NCBI RefSeq assembly: GCF_000004825.1
Contig: NW_008805069.1
Span: 310,001-374,000 of the forward strand
Source of the DNA: Heterostelium album PN500
Lineage: Eukaryota > Evosea > Eumycetozoa > Acytosteliales > Acytosteliaceae
Length of the DNA stretch: 64,000 nt
Reading direction: 5' to 3'
Part shown: positions 1-12,494 of the stretch, piece by piece
How positions within the stretch are numbered: the first letter of the stretch is position 1
Layout: each line of letters begins with the position of its first letter
The notes under the pieces: generated by a model
Seen by the model: the letters and a program-made list of their open reading frames with translations, nothing else
Database searches by the model: none
Told to the model about the DNA's origin: nothing
Program-made: the position numbers and the translations under genes

Positions 1-52
1 AAAAAAAATAAAATAATATGGTTCACTATTTAATTTGAATATATATTTTTAT

Positions 53-1733
53 TTATTTATCTATTTCAAAGATAGTTGCTGAGCAATGTGATCTATCATA
101 TTCGTCTCCATAAAGAATAAATTGCCATTGATCTTTTTCGATGGAATATCTACCACTACCTTTATTTCCACCAATGTTATAAATATAACTCTCTTTCTCC
201 GATACTCGGTGATATACCATTGATCGTGTATTATTAGATCGTTTTACCATGGTTTTGAGGTTTTTAATTTCTTTGGTGAGGATGTTGAATCGAATGAATC
301 TATTGTGTTTGCTGTGCAAATAAATATGTCGATTGCCATCAGTACATGCTGATATCCACTCACACTGTTGATCTGATTTCCAATTTTCCATTGTTTTGCG
401 ATTGATATTGATTATTGACATTTCAAATTCATATTGAGATATGATATATAGATATCCGTTATCATACAATGCAGTAATTGCTTTGGGAAAGTTCAAAGCT
501 TCTGATTGATACAATTCACATTGAAGAGTTCTAATATTAAATCGATAGATACTACGTCCTAAAATCAGATATATATGATCTTGTCCATCATAACATGCTT
601 TATCAATTGCTGAAAATACATCATCGATATCTTTAATAGTATGAACATGATATGTTTGATGTCTTATCGAATATACACAGCATTTGGCTTCGATAAAGTA
701 AGAACCAAATATGTAAATATTCTCTCCAATTGTAATTGATTGACTATCGTATGGATATAGATCAAACCCTTTTAACTCTCCAAGATCAGTGATATTGTAA
801 TTCGATAAATCAATTAGAAAAAATACGAATCGATTGCTTCAATAGTTTATGAAGCTTGGTGAAATCAAACTTATCAATTATTAAATGGTAATATTTATTA
901 TTGATATTGTTTATGATTGTTGTTGTTGATAAAGATGAAAATGATTTGAATTGATTATTATAATTATAGATTAAATCTAATATCATTGAATCTGTATTAT
1001 TATCATAATTTAATAGAATATCTTGAATGCTATAATTACTATTAGCACTATTAATATTAATGTTGTAAGAAAGAGTACAATAGAATATGGTTTCATTGTT
1101 TGATTTGATGAATGATGAAAGTGTTTGATTTGTATCGATTGATTCCATGATTGATGGAATTGAATAACTAGTTGTTGTATCAATATTATCTGATGATGAT
1201 GAAGATGATGATGTATTTGATGTTGATCTATCATAACTATTATTTAATTTGATTATATTTATTAAATATTTTAATTCATTGATATTATTCTCGATTTGAT
1301 TGATGATTATCTCTTTGTCATCAATGATTAGTGTCTTTATCTTTTTCTCTTCACTCATAAGGTACAAATGCAACTCTTCAAAGTGTTTGGAGATCTGTTT
1401 CTCTTTTGAATCTAATTCGCTGTATTTTGCTGTTGATGACTTTATTGTTTTCCAAATATCATCTAATCTTTGTGAAATATATTTGAAATGATATGTACTA
1501 TTTGTATCATTATTATTATTATTACTACTATTACTATTATTATTTAATACTTGATTTAGTCCCAATCTAATATCATCGATATGATAAACGAAAGTAGAAT
1601 GCTCCATATCTTTGATATGATTGGCAGAGCATCTTGAACACAACAACTTATTACACTCGTGACATACCAACTCTAATACTCTTTTATGATCTGAACATTT
1701 AAAATCATTATTTTTGCTAACTTTACTATCCAT
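53..1733 (-). CDS. B-box zinc finger / coiled-coil / propeller protein, subfamily I (one frame break)
   Basis: The N-terminal 307 residues read from an ATG at 1733. They hold a B-box-type zinc finger (Cys/His pattern from CSDHK to about residue 45), an Asn-rich spacer and a charged helical region that looks like a coiled coil. The frame stops at 810, but a second frame is open from about 838 to 53. It carries propeller-like repeats (CYDGQDHIYLI, ACTDGNRHIYL) and ends with the family's usual terminal blade. The two halves join near a T6 run at about 819-824, where removing one T would restore a single frame. No plausible intron fits there. The gene may be freshly decayed, or the break may be an assembly error in a homopolymer. 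Nearest relatives in the window are the copies at 10546 and 14544. Proteins of this build often act as protein-binding scaffolds; function here is unknown. Confidence 0.7.
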
Positions 1734-1865
1734 AATTAAATATTATTATAAATATAAGTATAATTATTATTAATCAAAGTAAACAACAAAATTTTAAAAG
1801 GAAAAATAACAAAACATAAGTATGAAAAAAAGTAAAGATTTAAGTTTAAAATTGTGTTGGGGTGT

Positions 1866-1900
1866 TTATTTTATTTTATTTTATTTTATTTTATTTTATT
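1866..1900. repeat. (TTTTA)n short tandem repeat
   Basis: About seven perfect copies of a TTTTA/TATTT unit overlap the stop codon and 3' flank of the ClpB gene. It is an ordinary AT-rich microsatellite, probably within the 3' untranslated region. Confidence 0.8.
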
Positions 1901-4622
1901 TGTGGGTTTTTAACTTTTTTGGTCGATGATGGACCATTAGATACATCGAAAGATAACTTGTTATCCTTTTGATCGATATCTACATGTGAATTCTCTTTTA
2001 GATCACCAGCAAGAATAAGTTTGCTAAGCTCTGTGACGATGTGTTTCTCCAAGTATCTCTTGAGTGGACGTGCACCATAAGATGGATCGTAGGCGCTCTT
2101 GAGAATGGAATCCATTGCAGGCTTTGACACGTTGACAGAGATATTTTGTGACTCGAGACGCTTGGTGACCGATCTGAGTTGCAAGGTGATGATACTCTCC
2201 AAATTGGCTTTGGTAAGTGGACTGAACACGACGATGTCATCGAGACGATTCAAGAACTCCGGACGGAAGTGCTTTCTGACTTCGTTGATCACCTGGTCTT
2301 TGACGTGCTGCGAGAGACCGGTGTTGAAGATCTCTGCATTCGACTCTGCCAGCAGATATTGTGAACCGAGGTTACTTGTCAAGATGATCACCACATTGCT
2401 AAAGTCGATCGTTCTACCTTGGCCGTCGGTGAGACGACCGTCGTCGAGAACCTGCAAGAGAACATTCCACACTTGTGGATGTGCTTTCTCGACTTCATCA
2501 AATAGTACAACACTGTATGGCTTTCTACGAACGGCTTCTGTGAGTTGACCACCTTGATCGTAACCGACGTAACCTGGTGGAGCACCGATGAGACGTGCAA
2601 CTGCGTGTTGCTCCATGTACTCTGACATATCGATACGAATCATATGTTTTTCGTCATCGAACAGCTCGACTGCCAGCGCTTTGGCGAGTTCAGTCTTACC
2701 AACACCAGTTGGACCGAGGAAGAGGAACGAACCCAGTGGTTGGTTCAATCTGGCGAGACCGGCTCTCGATCTCAAGACGGCATCGGCAACGGCATCGACA
2801 GCTTCATCTTGACCAACTACACGCTCGTGAAGATGCTTTCCAAGTGAGAGAGTACGTTGTTTCTCGGTTTGTGATAACTTGGTCACGGGGATACCAGTCC
2901 ATCTGGAGACTACCTCTGCGATTTGCTCAGAAGTAACGGTTTCACTGACGAGTGAATCTTTCTTGGCGTCTTTTCTTTCGATGTTACAATTCTCTATTTG
3001 TTTCTCGAGGTCTGGAATTACATAGTATTTCAAATCGGCTACCAGTTGGAGATCGTAACGTCTCTCGGCGTCGGCCAGCTTGACCTTGACGTCTTCCAAC
3101 TTCTTTCTGAGGTCACGGATCTTGTCGACTCTTGATCTTTCCTTCTGGTAGATGGCTTGCAGAGGTGTCAACTCGTCTTGGATCTTGGCCAACTCTTCTT
3201 TGACGTCTTCCAGACGGTGTTTCGATTGGTCGTCCTCCTCCTTCTCGAGGGCGGTCTTCTCTACCTCCAGCTGCAACTTTCTTCTTTCGAGCTGGTCGAT
3301 TGCTTCTGGCTGAGAATTCAATTGCACTCTGATGTTGGCACAGGCTTCGTCGAGCAAGTCAATAGCTTTATCCGGGAGGAAACGGTTGGTGATGTATCTG
3401 TGAGATAATTGTGCAGCGACAACCAACGAGTTGTCAGTGATTCTCACACCATGATGAGCTTCGTAACGCTCCTTCAAACCTCTGAGGATGGAAATGGTGT
3501 CGCTAACCGACGGTTCGCTTACCATGACCTGTTGGAAACGACGTTCGAATGCTGGATCCTTTTCGACATACTTTCTGTATTCATCGAGAGTAGTGGCACC
3601 GATACAACGTAGTTCACCACGCGCCAACATCGGCTTCAAGAGATTGGCGGCATCCATAGCACCGTCAGTCTTACCGGCACCGAGCACCAAGTGGATTTCA
3701 TCGATGAACAAGATGATACCACCATTCGACTCCTTGACGTCTTTGAGCACCGCCTTGAGACGCTCCTCGAACTCACCACGATACTTGGCACCGGCAATCA
3801 ACGCACCCATATCCAGCGCTATAACTTTGCAATTCAAATTGTCGGGAATGTCACCGTGAACGATACGCTGAGCCAGACCCTCTACGACGGCAGTCTTTCC
3901 TACACCAGGCTCACCGATCAACACTGGATTGTTCTTGGTTCTTCTCGAGAGCACACGAATGACACGACGAATCTCGTCGTCTCTACCGATGACTGGATCC
4001 AACTTTCCGGTGGCGGCATCGGCAACCAGATCGTGACCGTACTTTGACAACGCTTCGTAGGTCGACTCTGCAGTGGCAGAAGTAATCTTCTTATTACCTC
4101 TTACCTCTTTGACGGCTGCTTGAACTTGATCTTTTCTGGCACCTCCATCACCGAGAACCGATAACACTGATGGATCTTCGAGCAAACCGAGAATCAAATG
4201 ATCCACAGCAAGATGAGAATCTCCATTGTTCTTTTGATTCTTGGCAGCTGTTCTCAATACATTTATCATTGAACTATTTGGTGAAATATCCCTATAAATT
4301 ATAATTAAAATTTAAATGTTAATAAAAAGTTATTTATAAATATATTATAAATCTATTATTATTATTATTATTATACTTACTGAGGTGGTGGTCTTTGTAC
4401 TGGTAATGTTTGTAATAATCTCTTTGTTCCATTTTCAATCTTGTTAATATCTCCACCTGCTTTTTCGAAGATGGTAGTTGCCAAATGATCTTCATCACTC
4501 AACAATGCCTGTAACAAATGTGCTGGTGTCAATTGAGTATTACATTTTTCTCTTGCCAACTCCTGACTAGCAAGTAGAATTGAATTGGTTTTCTCTGTAA
4601 ATGTTTCTGGATTTAATGACAT
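1891..4622 (-). CDS. clpB: ClpB/Hsp104 AAA+ protein disaggregase, cytosolic type
   Basis: Two exons, 4622-4381 and 4291-1891, are split by an 89-bp GTAAGT...TAG intron; joined they give 880 residues, close to the usual 850-910. The order is classic: a double Clp N-domain (residues 1-150), first AAA+ module with Walker A GEPGVGKT near 207 and Walker B ILFIDEIH, a long charged middle coiled coil (about 400-530), then a second AAA+ module with GPTGVGKTE and [10 protein letters not shown]. In the family this hexamer threads aggregated proteins through its pore using ATP, working with Hsp70. There is no N-terminal targeting extension, which argues for a cytosolic rather than a mitochondrial form. 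The acidic DDLD-type tail of yeast Hsp104 is absent; the protein ends in a Lys-rich tail. Codon use is G/C-rich compared with its surroundings, as for a well-expressed gene. Confidence 0.95.
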
Positions 4623-6672
4623 TTTTTAAAATTTGATTTATTAATGTTACTAATAGATAGATTAGATAATGATATAATAATTAATTATATGAGTGTGTAT
4701 ATATATATGTAAATATGTAATAAATATAAAAAACTTAATTTAATATTTAAAAAATAATAATAACTAAAATAGATATATATGTATGTATGTTTGTTATTAA
4801 TGAGTGTTGTGTTGTGTTGTGGATATTGAATATTAATAAAAATAATCTTATTTATTATGTGAAATATACAATGAAAATAATGCAATCTTAGTTGACTATT
4901 GTCTTGTTGTTGTTCGTCTTTAATTTTAAATAGAAATGAATGTTTTGTAGATCCTATCCCAATTCCTTAAATAGTGAACTAACAAAAAATCTTAAAACTC
5001 AATTCACCACATAAATTAAATTCGCATGAAATACTATTTAAAACACCCCAAAATTCAAGTTCTATATAATTGAAATCCAAATGAAATCCAAGTGAATTTT
5101 CATATGAAATCTAAATGAAATTTGATTTAATTTTCGATGAGATATCACATAAAAACCAAACTTGTTGTCTTTTTTTTTTTTTTTAATTAATATTTTTTAA
5201 TATTACTGTTGTTAAAATCAAAAATGAACTACTACATAAAATTGATCAAAAATAAATAAACATAACACCAAATTATTACTATGGTTATAACAGAATACTT
5301 CCAAAAAAAAAAAATAGAAAAATAGAAAGAAAAAAATAAATATCCAAAAGTGGGTTTTGTTAGTGGGTTTATTTGAGTTTAATTTAATTTTTATTTAAAT
5401 ATTTAATTTATTTTTAATTTATTTTTTTGCAAAAAAAAAAACCAGTTCACTTACACTACACTCAAAAACAACAAACATTAACTTTTAACATTAACTTTTT
5501 TTACTTGCAACTTTTAACTTTAACTCTTTACTGATTTACCTACCTACCTTAATACTTTAACTTTAAACATAAACCAAATTTTATTACCAAATACTAAACT
5601 TAAACTAAAAACAAAAAAAAAAAAAAACAAAAACAAAACTAATACAAATATAATTAATTAAATTTAAAATACCAAACAAAATTAAATTAATTTATTATTT
5701 GACTACTTAATTTACCTGTTACTTTGACTTATTACATTTTACTTTACTTTTACTTTTACTGTGATTTGAGAAACTTTCTTTATTATTATTTTTATTTTAC
5801 TTAACTTTGACAAACCAAAAACATAAAAAAAAAAAAAACAAAACAAAACAAAAACATTAAAAAAAACAAACAAATTCAATACTTTTACTTAGACTCTACT
5901 TGTACCTACCTTAAGACCAATTTATAACTTAACTGTTACATATCTACAAACAAACAAACTTTTACTTAAAATACTTAAACATAAACTAAACTTTAACATT
6001 TATATTGAATAAAACAATTGTCAATATAAAGGTTATTATTTTATTACAAAAACAAAACAAAAAACAAAGACTTAATACTTTATTTGACTACTTTACTTTA
6101 AAAACTAATTACTTTACTTTTACTTAACAAGAGATATTCTTACTATTACTATATCTTTTGTTTGACTTAACTAGCACCTGAATTCAAACTTTACATTTGA
6201 GACTAACTTAAACAAAACTTAACCTTAAACTTAAACTTTAAAGTTTGTATATTTTATTATTTACTAATAATAATATAAAAATTAATTAATATTTACTAAT
6301 TCTTTATTTATTTTTTTTCTACTTTTTTTCATTTTTTTTATTTTATTTTATTTTTAAATCTAATCTCATATCATATAATCATATAATCATATATCTATCA
6401 TTCACAAACTATTCTCTTTGATCTATTCTATTAATAATATTTCACAATCACAACATCAACTTCCTCTAAAAATTAAATTGACTTTTTTTATATTTTTTTG
6501 TGATCATCAAAAAATTTAAATTTCCCGCTTCTCCCTCACACACTCATTTTTATATTTATTTTTTTTTGTCAATCTGTCATCTGTGTGTCTCTCTGTACTT
6601 TACAACTAAACTAATCGCGCACCATCTATAGACCCTCTTTATTTGTTTAGTACATAAGATCCTTCCACTAAA
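4623..6672. other. 2-kb intergenic region with a G-depleted core (5440-6240)
   Basis: No supported gene lies here; short ORFs such as 4685-4885 are AT-repeat artefacts. Around 5060-5130 there is a degenerate TGAAATCC-type repeat. From about 5440 to 6240 the plus strand is almost free of G (roughly 28 in 780 bases by eye) while C is common, and ACTTTTACTT/TTAACTTT words recur. The region probably holds the divergent promoters of the ClpB and exportin-1 genes. Confidence 0.6.
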
Positions 6673-9600
6673 ATGGAAAATATACTTAACTTTAATGAAA
6701 CTCTTGATATCAACCTTCTCGACAACATCGTGAATGCCGTCTACCATTCTACGAACGCCAAAGAGGTAAGTAGAGTAGTCTCATTGTTTTATTAAAACAA
6801 CAATACTATCATATTAATTTTAAACAACAACAACGACTAATCATTTCATTTTATAATTATATTTCTATTCATTATCTTTTTATTATCTATTATTATTTAT
6901 AGAGAGAACAAGCTCAAAAGGTATTGGGACAATTTCAAGAGCACCCAGACTCATGGATGAGAGTCGATAGTATTCTAACACTATCGAACAACCCTCAGAC
7001 CAGATTCTTTGCTCTCTTGATTCTCGAGTCCTTGATCAAATACAAATGGAAAGCCCTCCCAAGAGAGCAATGCGACGGTATCAAGAACTTTATTGTAAGA
7101 CTTATCATTACGCTAAGTTCTGATCCTCAATCGTTTGCTCGTGAGAAGCAACTTTTGAACAAACTCGATATCATTTTTGTTCAAGTAAGTAGTCATCTAC
7201 CTAGCTATCTATCTATCTTCTCATATTAGCTTATTAACCATCTTGCTTCTTCTTCTATTATATTATCATAATTATAATTTATAGATCCTCAAGAAAGAAT
7301 GGCCACACCACTGGTCTTCATTCGTTCCTGAGATTGTAAATAGTAGTCGTACCAACGAATATTTGTGTGAGAACAACATGAATATTCTCAAAATTCTCAG
7401 TGAAGAAATCTTCAATTTCTCTGAGGAGCAAATGACCCAGGCAAAGATTCAAGACCTTAAGATTAGTTTTGAAAAGGTAACAAACTAAACCAAAATATAA
7501 TATAATATAACAAGTTATTGATTTTTAACTAACTAATATTTTATTTAATTTTAGGAATTTTCTCTTATTAATGAACTGTGTCAATTTATTCTCGAGAATG
7601 CAACAAGACCATCGCTTGTAAAGGCTACATTAGATACCCTACAAAGATTCTTGTTTTGGATTCCACTTCACTATATCATCGAAACACACCCAACACCGGA
7701 GCCATCCAAGTTGGTCAAGCTTCTTCTCTCCAAGTACTTCCCAGAGATGCAACTCAGAAACTCTGCTTTGAAATGCTTGATTGAGATTGCTGGTCTCTCC
7801 CTCGGAACCGAGTACGACGGTGTTTTCGTTCACATCATCGACCAATTCATGAACAAATTAAAGTTTTTCAAACCTGATCCATGTATGTTAATAATAATAA
7901 TAATAATAGCTATAATTTACCAACAAACACAATTCAATATTGTTACTAACATTCTAGTTCTTCTTTTTATCTTTATCTTTAATAATTAAATTATAGCAAC
8001 TATTCCAAAGGATTTCGAAGAAGGTGAGAGTAATGAAACTGATTTCATTCATAGTGTTGCCATCTTTTTAACTACATTCTTCAAGGTTCACTTGAAGATT
8101 GTAGAGTCACCAATGAATATTCCCTATTTGACGATGGGTCATGAGATTCTCATTCACTGCTCCAATGTCGATGACATTGAAATCTTTAAGATCTGTTTGG
8201 AGTACTGGAACTTCTTGTCGTCCAATCTCTACACTGAGACACCATTCTTGAATGGTCCACCACGTTTGAACCTCTACAAGCCAATCTTGAGCAAGGTTCG
8301 TGTCGTTTTGATCTCGCGTATGGCCAAGCCAGAGGAGGTCATCGTCGTCGAAGACGAGAACGGTATGATCGTGCGTGAGCAAACCAAAGACACCGACTCG
8401 CTCACCCTCTACGAATCGATGCGTGAAACACTCATCTTCCTCACCAATCTCGATCCAGATAACACTCAGAACATCATGCTCGACAAGTTGAACGTGCTCG
8501 TCACCAACCGTGAGTGGTCCTACCAGAAGATCAACACACTCTGTTGGGCGATCGGTTCGATCAGTGGTGCGCAAAACAAAGACCAGGAGAAGAAGTTCTT
8601 GGTGACCGTCATCAAGGAGTTGCTCGAGCTCTGCCAAGTCAAACGTGGAAAAGACAACAAAGCAGTGATTGCCAGTGATATCATGTATATCGTTGGTCAG
8701 TATCCGCGTTTCCTCAAGGATCACTGGAAGTTCCTAAAGACCGTCGTCAACAAGCTCTTTGAGTTCATGCACGAATCGCATCCCGGTGTTCAGGATATGG
8801 CTTGCGACACCTTCCTCAAGATTGCCAAGCAGTGCAAGCGTAAGTTTGTCATTCTCCAAGTCGAGGAGTCACAGCCATTCATCAATGAGTTGCTCAATAA
8901 CCTGCCAACCTATATCTCTGACTTGGAACCAGGACAAGTCCACACCTTTTACGAATCGGTTGGTTATATGATCAGCTCTTCGACTGACCCGGCCACTCGT
9001 GACCGTCTTGTCATCAAGCTGATGGAGCTTCCAAACAACTCGTGGACACAGATCATGGGTAAGGCAGCAACCAACGTCGAGTCGATCTTGAATGTCGATA
9101 TGGCGCGTAACATTGTCAACTTGTTGAAGACCAACAATCGTGCAGCTCTCTCGCTCGGTCCCTACTTCTTGGTGCAGATGTCCAAGATCTACTTGGACTT
9201 GCTCAACGTCTACAGAACCTACAGTGACTTCATCTCGAAGAATCCACAACAACGTACCACTCTCATCATGAGCATGAAGTCAGTCAAGAAGGAGACACTC
9301 AAGTTGTTGGAGACATTCGTCGAGAAGACCACCGACAAGAGCATGCTCTACAAGAACTTCATTCCACCGATGTTGGAGGCAGTCCTCGGTGACTACAAGA
9401 CCAACGTTCCAGAGGCACGTGACCCAGAGGTTCTCTCCTTGATGGCCGTCGTCGTCACCTCTGTCAAACAATTCATTCTTCCCGAGGTAACCAAGATTCT
9501 CGAAGCCGTCTTTGAATGCACACTTGGTATGATCACCAAGAACTTTGAAGACTATCCATATCACAGAATCAATTTCTTTAATTTGATCAGAGCAATCAAT

Positions 9601-10324
9601 GCTCATACTTTTTCAGGTAAGTTAACTAAACTAAATAATTAAGCACCAAACAATTCTAACTTAACTTGTCAAATTTATCAATTATTTAGTTTTCCACAGT
9701 TTATCACCGCAACAATTCAAGTTATTAATCGACTGTGTTGTTTGGGCTTTCAAGCATACCGAGAGAAATATCTCAGAGACTGGTTTGAACATTCTCAAGG
9801 AGTTGATTGAGAATGTTTCCAAGGACTCTGAAGTCTCGAATGCCTTCTTCAAATCTTATTTGGTGCCATTGCTCACTGACATTATGTACATTTTAACCGA
9901 TTCATTCCACAAGTCAGGATTTAACTTGCAATGCGACATCCTAAAGATGATGCTCCAGGTCGTAGAGAATGGAATGCTCAAGGTCTGCATCTGGGACCAA
10001 GCCGCCAATCCTCAGCCAGCCGGAATGACCAACGCCATTTTCGTGCGTGAGATTCTCAATCAATTTTTATCGACATCGCCCAACGTCTCAAAGAACCAGG
10101 TTCAAAGCATGACTCAAGCGCTATTCTCGTTGGCCAACGTCAACTCCAATGACTTTAAGGTTTCAGTGCGTGACTTCCTCATTACACTCAAGGAGTTCCA
10201 AGGTGTTGACAATGTCGAGCTCTTCAGTGAAGAGAAAGCCGCCGAAAGAGAGGCAATCCTCAAGAAAGCACAAGCAATCCCAGGTATGGTCAGACCAAAC
10301 GAAAACGAGGAGATGGCAGACTAA
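6673..10324 (+). CDS. xpo1: Exportin-1 / CRM1 nuclear export receptor
   Basis: Six exons (6673-6765, 6903-7184, 7285-7476, 7555-7882, 7997-9616, 9690-10324) close in frame to 1049 residues; human XPO1 has 1071. Similarity runs end to end: the N-terminal CRIME/importin-beta region ([13 protein letters not shown]), central HEAT repeats, and the C-terminal block WAFKHTERN. Exportin-1 binds leucine-rich export signals together with Ran-GTP and carries cargo out through nuclear pores. The cargo-groove segment [11 protein letters not shown] is present, so the cysteine equivalent to human Cys528 is kept at about residue 511, which predicts a leptomycin-B-sensitive type. The start was chosen because MENILNF...[11 protein letters not shown] aligns with the family N-terminus and its exon joins in phase. 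Introns are 70-137 bp and AT-rich. It is a single-copy housekeeping gene. Confidence 0.96.
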
Positions 10325-10545
10325 GTCACTTTCGAAACACACCCACCCATTTCACAATCAAACTTGCAAACGCAGCAGATCTAAATAAATCGAATATTTA
10401 TTTAATATTTTTTTTGTTTTTTTTTTGTTGTGTAATTTTTTTTTGTTTTTTTTTTTTTGAAAAACGCAAACATTTAATTTTACACTTTAAAGAATAATTT
10501 AACAAAATAAACATAATAACAAAGTTTTCATATTTATATTTGAAG

Positions 10546-12245
10546 ATGGAAAATAAGTTTAATAGTAATATTGATTTTAAATGTTCAGATCATAAAAGAG
10601 TATTAGAGTTGATATGTCACGAGTGTAATAAGTTGTTGTGTTCAAGATGCTCTGCCAATCATAACAAAGATGTTGAACACTCTAATTTCGTTGATCATAT
10701 CGATGAAATAAGACTTTCACTCAATCAAATATTAAATAATAATAGTAATAATAATAATGATACACCTAGTACCATTTATTCCAATCACATTACAAAAAGA
10801 TTAGATGATATTTGGAAAACAGTAAAGTCATCAACAACAAAATACAGTGAATTAGATTCAAAAGAGAAACTGATCTCCAAACACTTTGAAGAGTTGCACT
10901 TGTATCTTATGAATGAAGAGAAGAGGATAAAGACACCAATCATTGATGACAAAGAGATAATCATCAATCAAATCGAGAATAATATCAATGAATTAAAATA
11001 TTTAATAAATATTATTAAATTAAATGACATGGATACTAGCAGTAATAATAGTGATACAACAAAAACATCAAATACATCATCATCAGATAATATTGATATA
11101 ACAACTAGTTATTCAATCCCATCAATCATGGAATCAATCGATACAAATCAAACACTTTCATCATTCATCAAATCAAACAATGAAACCATATTCTATTGTA
11201 ACCCCAACAACAATAATTATAACATTCAAGATATTCTATTGAATTATGATAATAATATTGATTCAATGATATTAGATTTAATCTATAAATATAATAATCA
11301 ATTCAAATCATCTTCTTCAATAATTACAATCATACCAAATAACAATAATAATTATAATATAAAAACTAAACAGTTTGATTTCACCAAACTCAATCATCTA
11401 TTAAAAAATATATCAGCATCAATTTAGTTGTAAATTATCAAAGCAAGCATACGTACATGCTTTCAACACACCATGAAGGAGTATCACTGATTGATTTATC
11501 TAATTACAATATCACTGATCTTGGAACAATAAAAGATTATAATCCATATGGCAGTCAATCATTTGCGATCGGAGGGAATATTTACATGTTTGGTGGTTAC
11601 GATAATCTCAACAAATACTGTATATACTCGATTAAACATCAAACATATCAGGTTTATCAAGATGAATCTTTATTTTATTACACCTGTCAGCCACAGGCAT
11701 GTTATGATGGACAAGATCATATTTATCTGATTGTTAGTCATCAAGATGTCTGCAGATTCAATATACGAACATCGAAATTTGAACTATTTCATTCAGATCT
11801 ACCGATCCATGATCCAGGAATTATTACAGTTTATGATAAAGAGTATCTATATATCATTCCTAGAGATGAGTTTGAAATGACAATATTCGATATCAAGAAC
11901 AAAACAATTGAAAAGTGGCAATCAGATCAAAAGTGTAAGTGGATGTCAGCATGTACCGATGGCAATGGAAATATTTATTTACACAGTACCGACAGAAGAT
12001 TCGTTCGATTAAACATACAAACCAAAGAAATAACTAATCTCAAAAATTCTGAAATAGATTCTGGAGTCGAACTACCGATGCTCTATCATAAAGAATCAGA
12101 GGAAGACAGTTATATTTATATCATTGGTGGAGACGATGGTAGTGGTCGATATTCCATTCAAAAAGATCAATGGGAGTCTATTCTAAGTGGTGACAAACTA
12201 AATAGATATTGGTGTTCAGCAACAATCTTTAAAATAGATACATAA
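10546..12245 (+). CDS. B-box / coiled-coil / propeller protein, subfamily I (one frame break)
   Basis: The start is the ATG at 10546; an in-frame TTG six bases upstream is unlikely to be used. The first frame runs to 11427: B-box zinc finger (CSDHKRVLELICHECNKLLC), Asn-rich linker, then helical coiled-coil region. The propeller half continues in another frame, open from about 11379 to 12245, with repeats such as CYDGQDHIYLI and ACTDGNGNIYL. Inserting one A in the A6 run at 11403-11408 would make one protein of about 566 residues. No splice sites of normal spacing explain the gap. The break falls at the same coil/propeller junction as in the copy at 53-1733. It lies 222 bp downstream of exportin-1. 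Either a recent pseudogene, an assembly slip, or a gene read by frameshifting; I favour the first two. Confidence 0.7.
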
Positions 12246-12494
12246 AATATATGGTTTTGTTGGGTGAAGTACTAATATAGAGTATCATCATCAGAATCAA
12301 ACAATTTAGAACACTACCAATAACAAAATTGAAAATAAAATGTTAAAAAACAAATTGAAATAACACAACAAAACAAGTGAACTTGTATTCCTTTTTTTTA
12401 GAAGTTTTTCAATTATTTAAAAATTATCACGTTTTGGCATTTTGTTTTGTTTTCCTATTTTTTTTATTATTATTTAACTTATATTTTTGTAATA

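Noticed and set aside
2099-3859. Several plus-strand ORFs of 60-149 codons opposite ClpB
   Set aside because: They are antisense shadows of a G/C-rich conserved gene, with no family resemblance. The same holds opposite exportin-1, myosin, the calcium pump and the dehydrogenase.
4685-4885. 66-codon minus-strand ORF
   Set aside because: Ile/Tyr/Asn-rich translation of AT microsatellites upstream of ClpB.
11403-11460. Intron joining the two halves of the B-box gene at 10546
   Set aside because: No donor and acceptor of plausible spacing; the only candidate would be under 20 bp.
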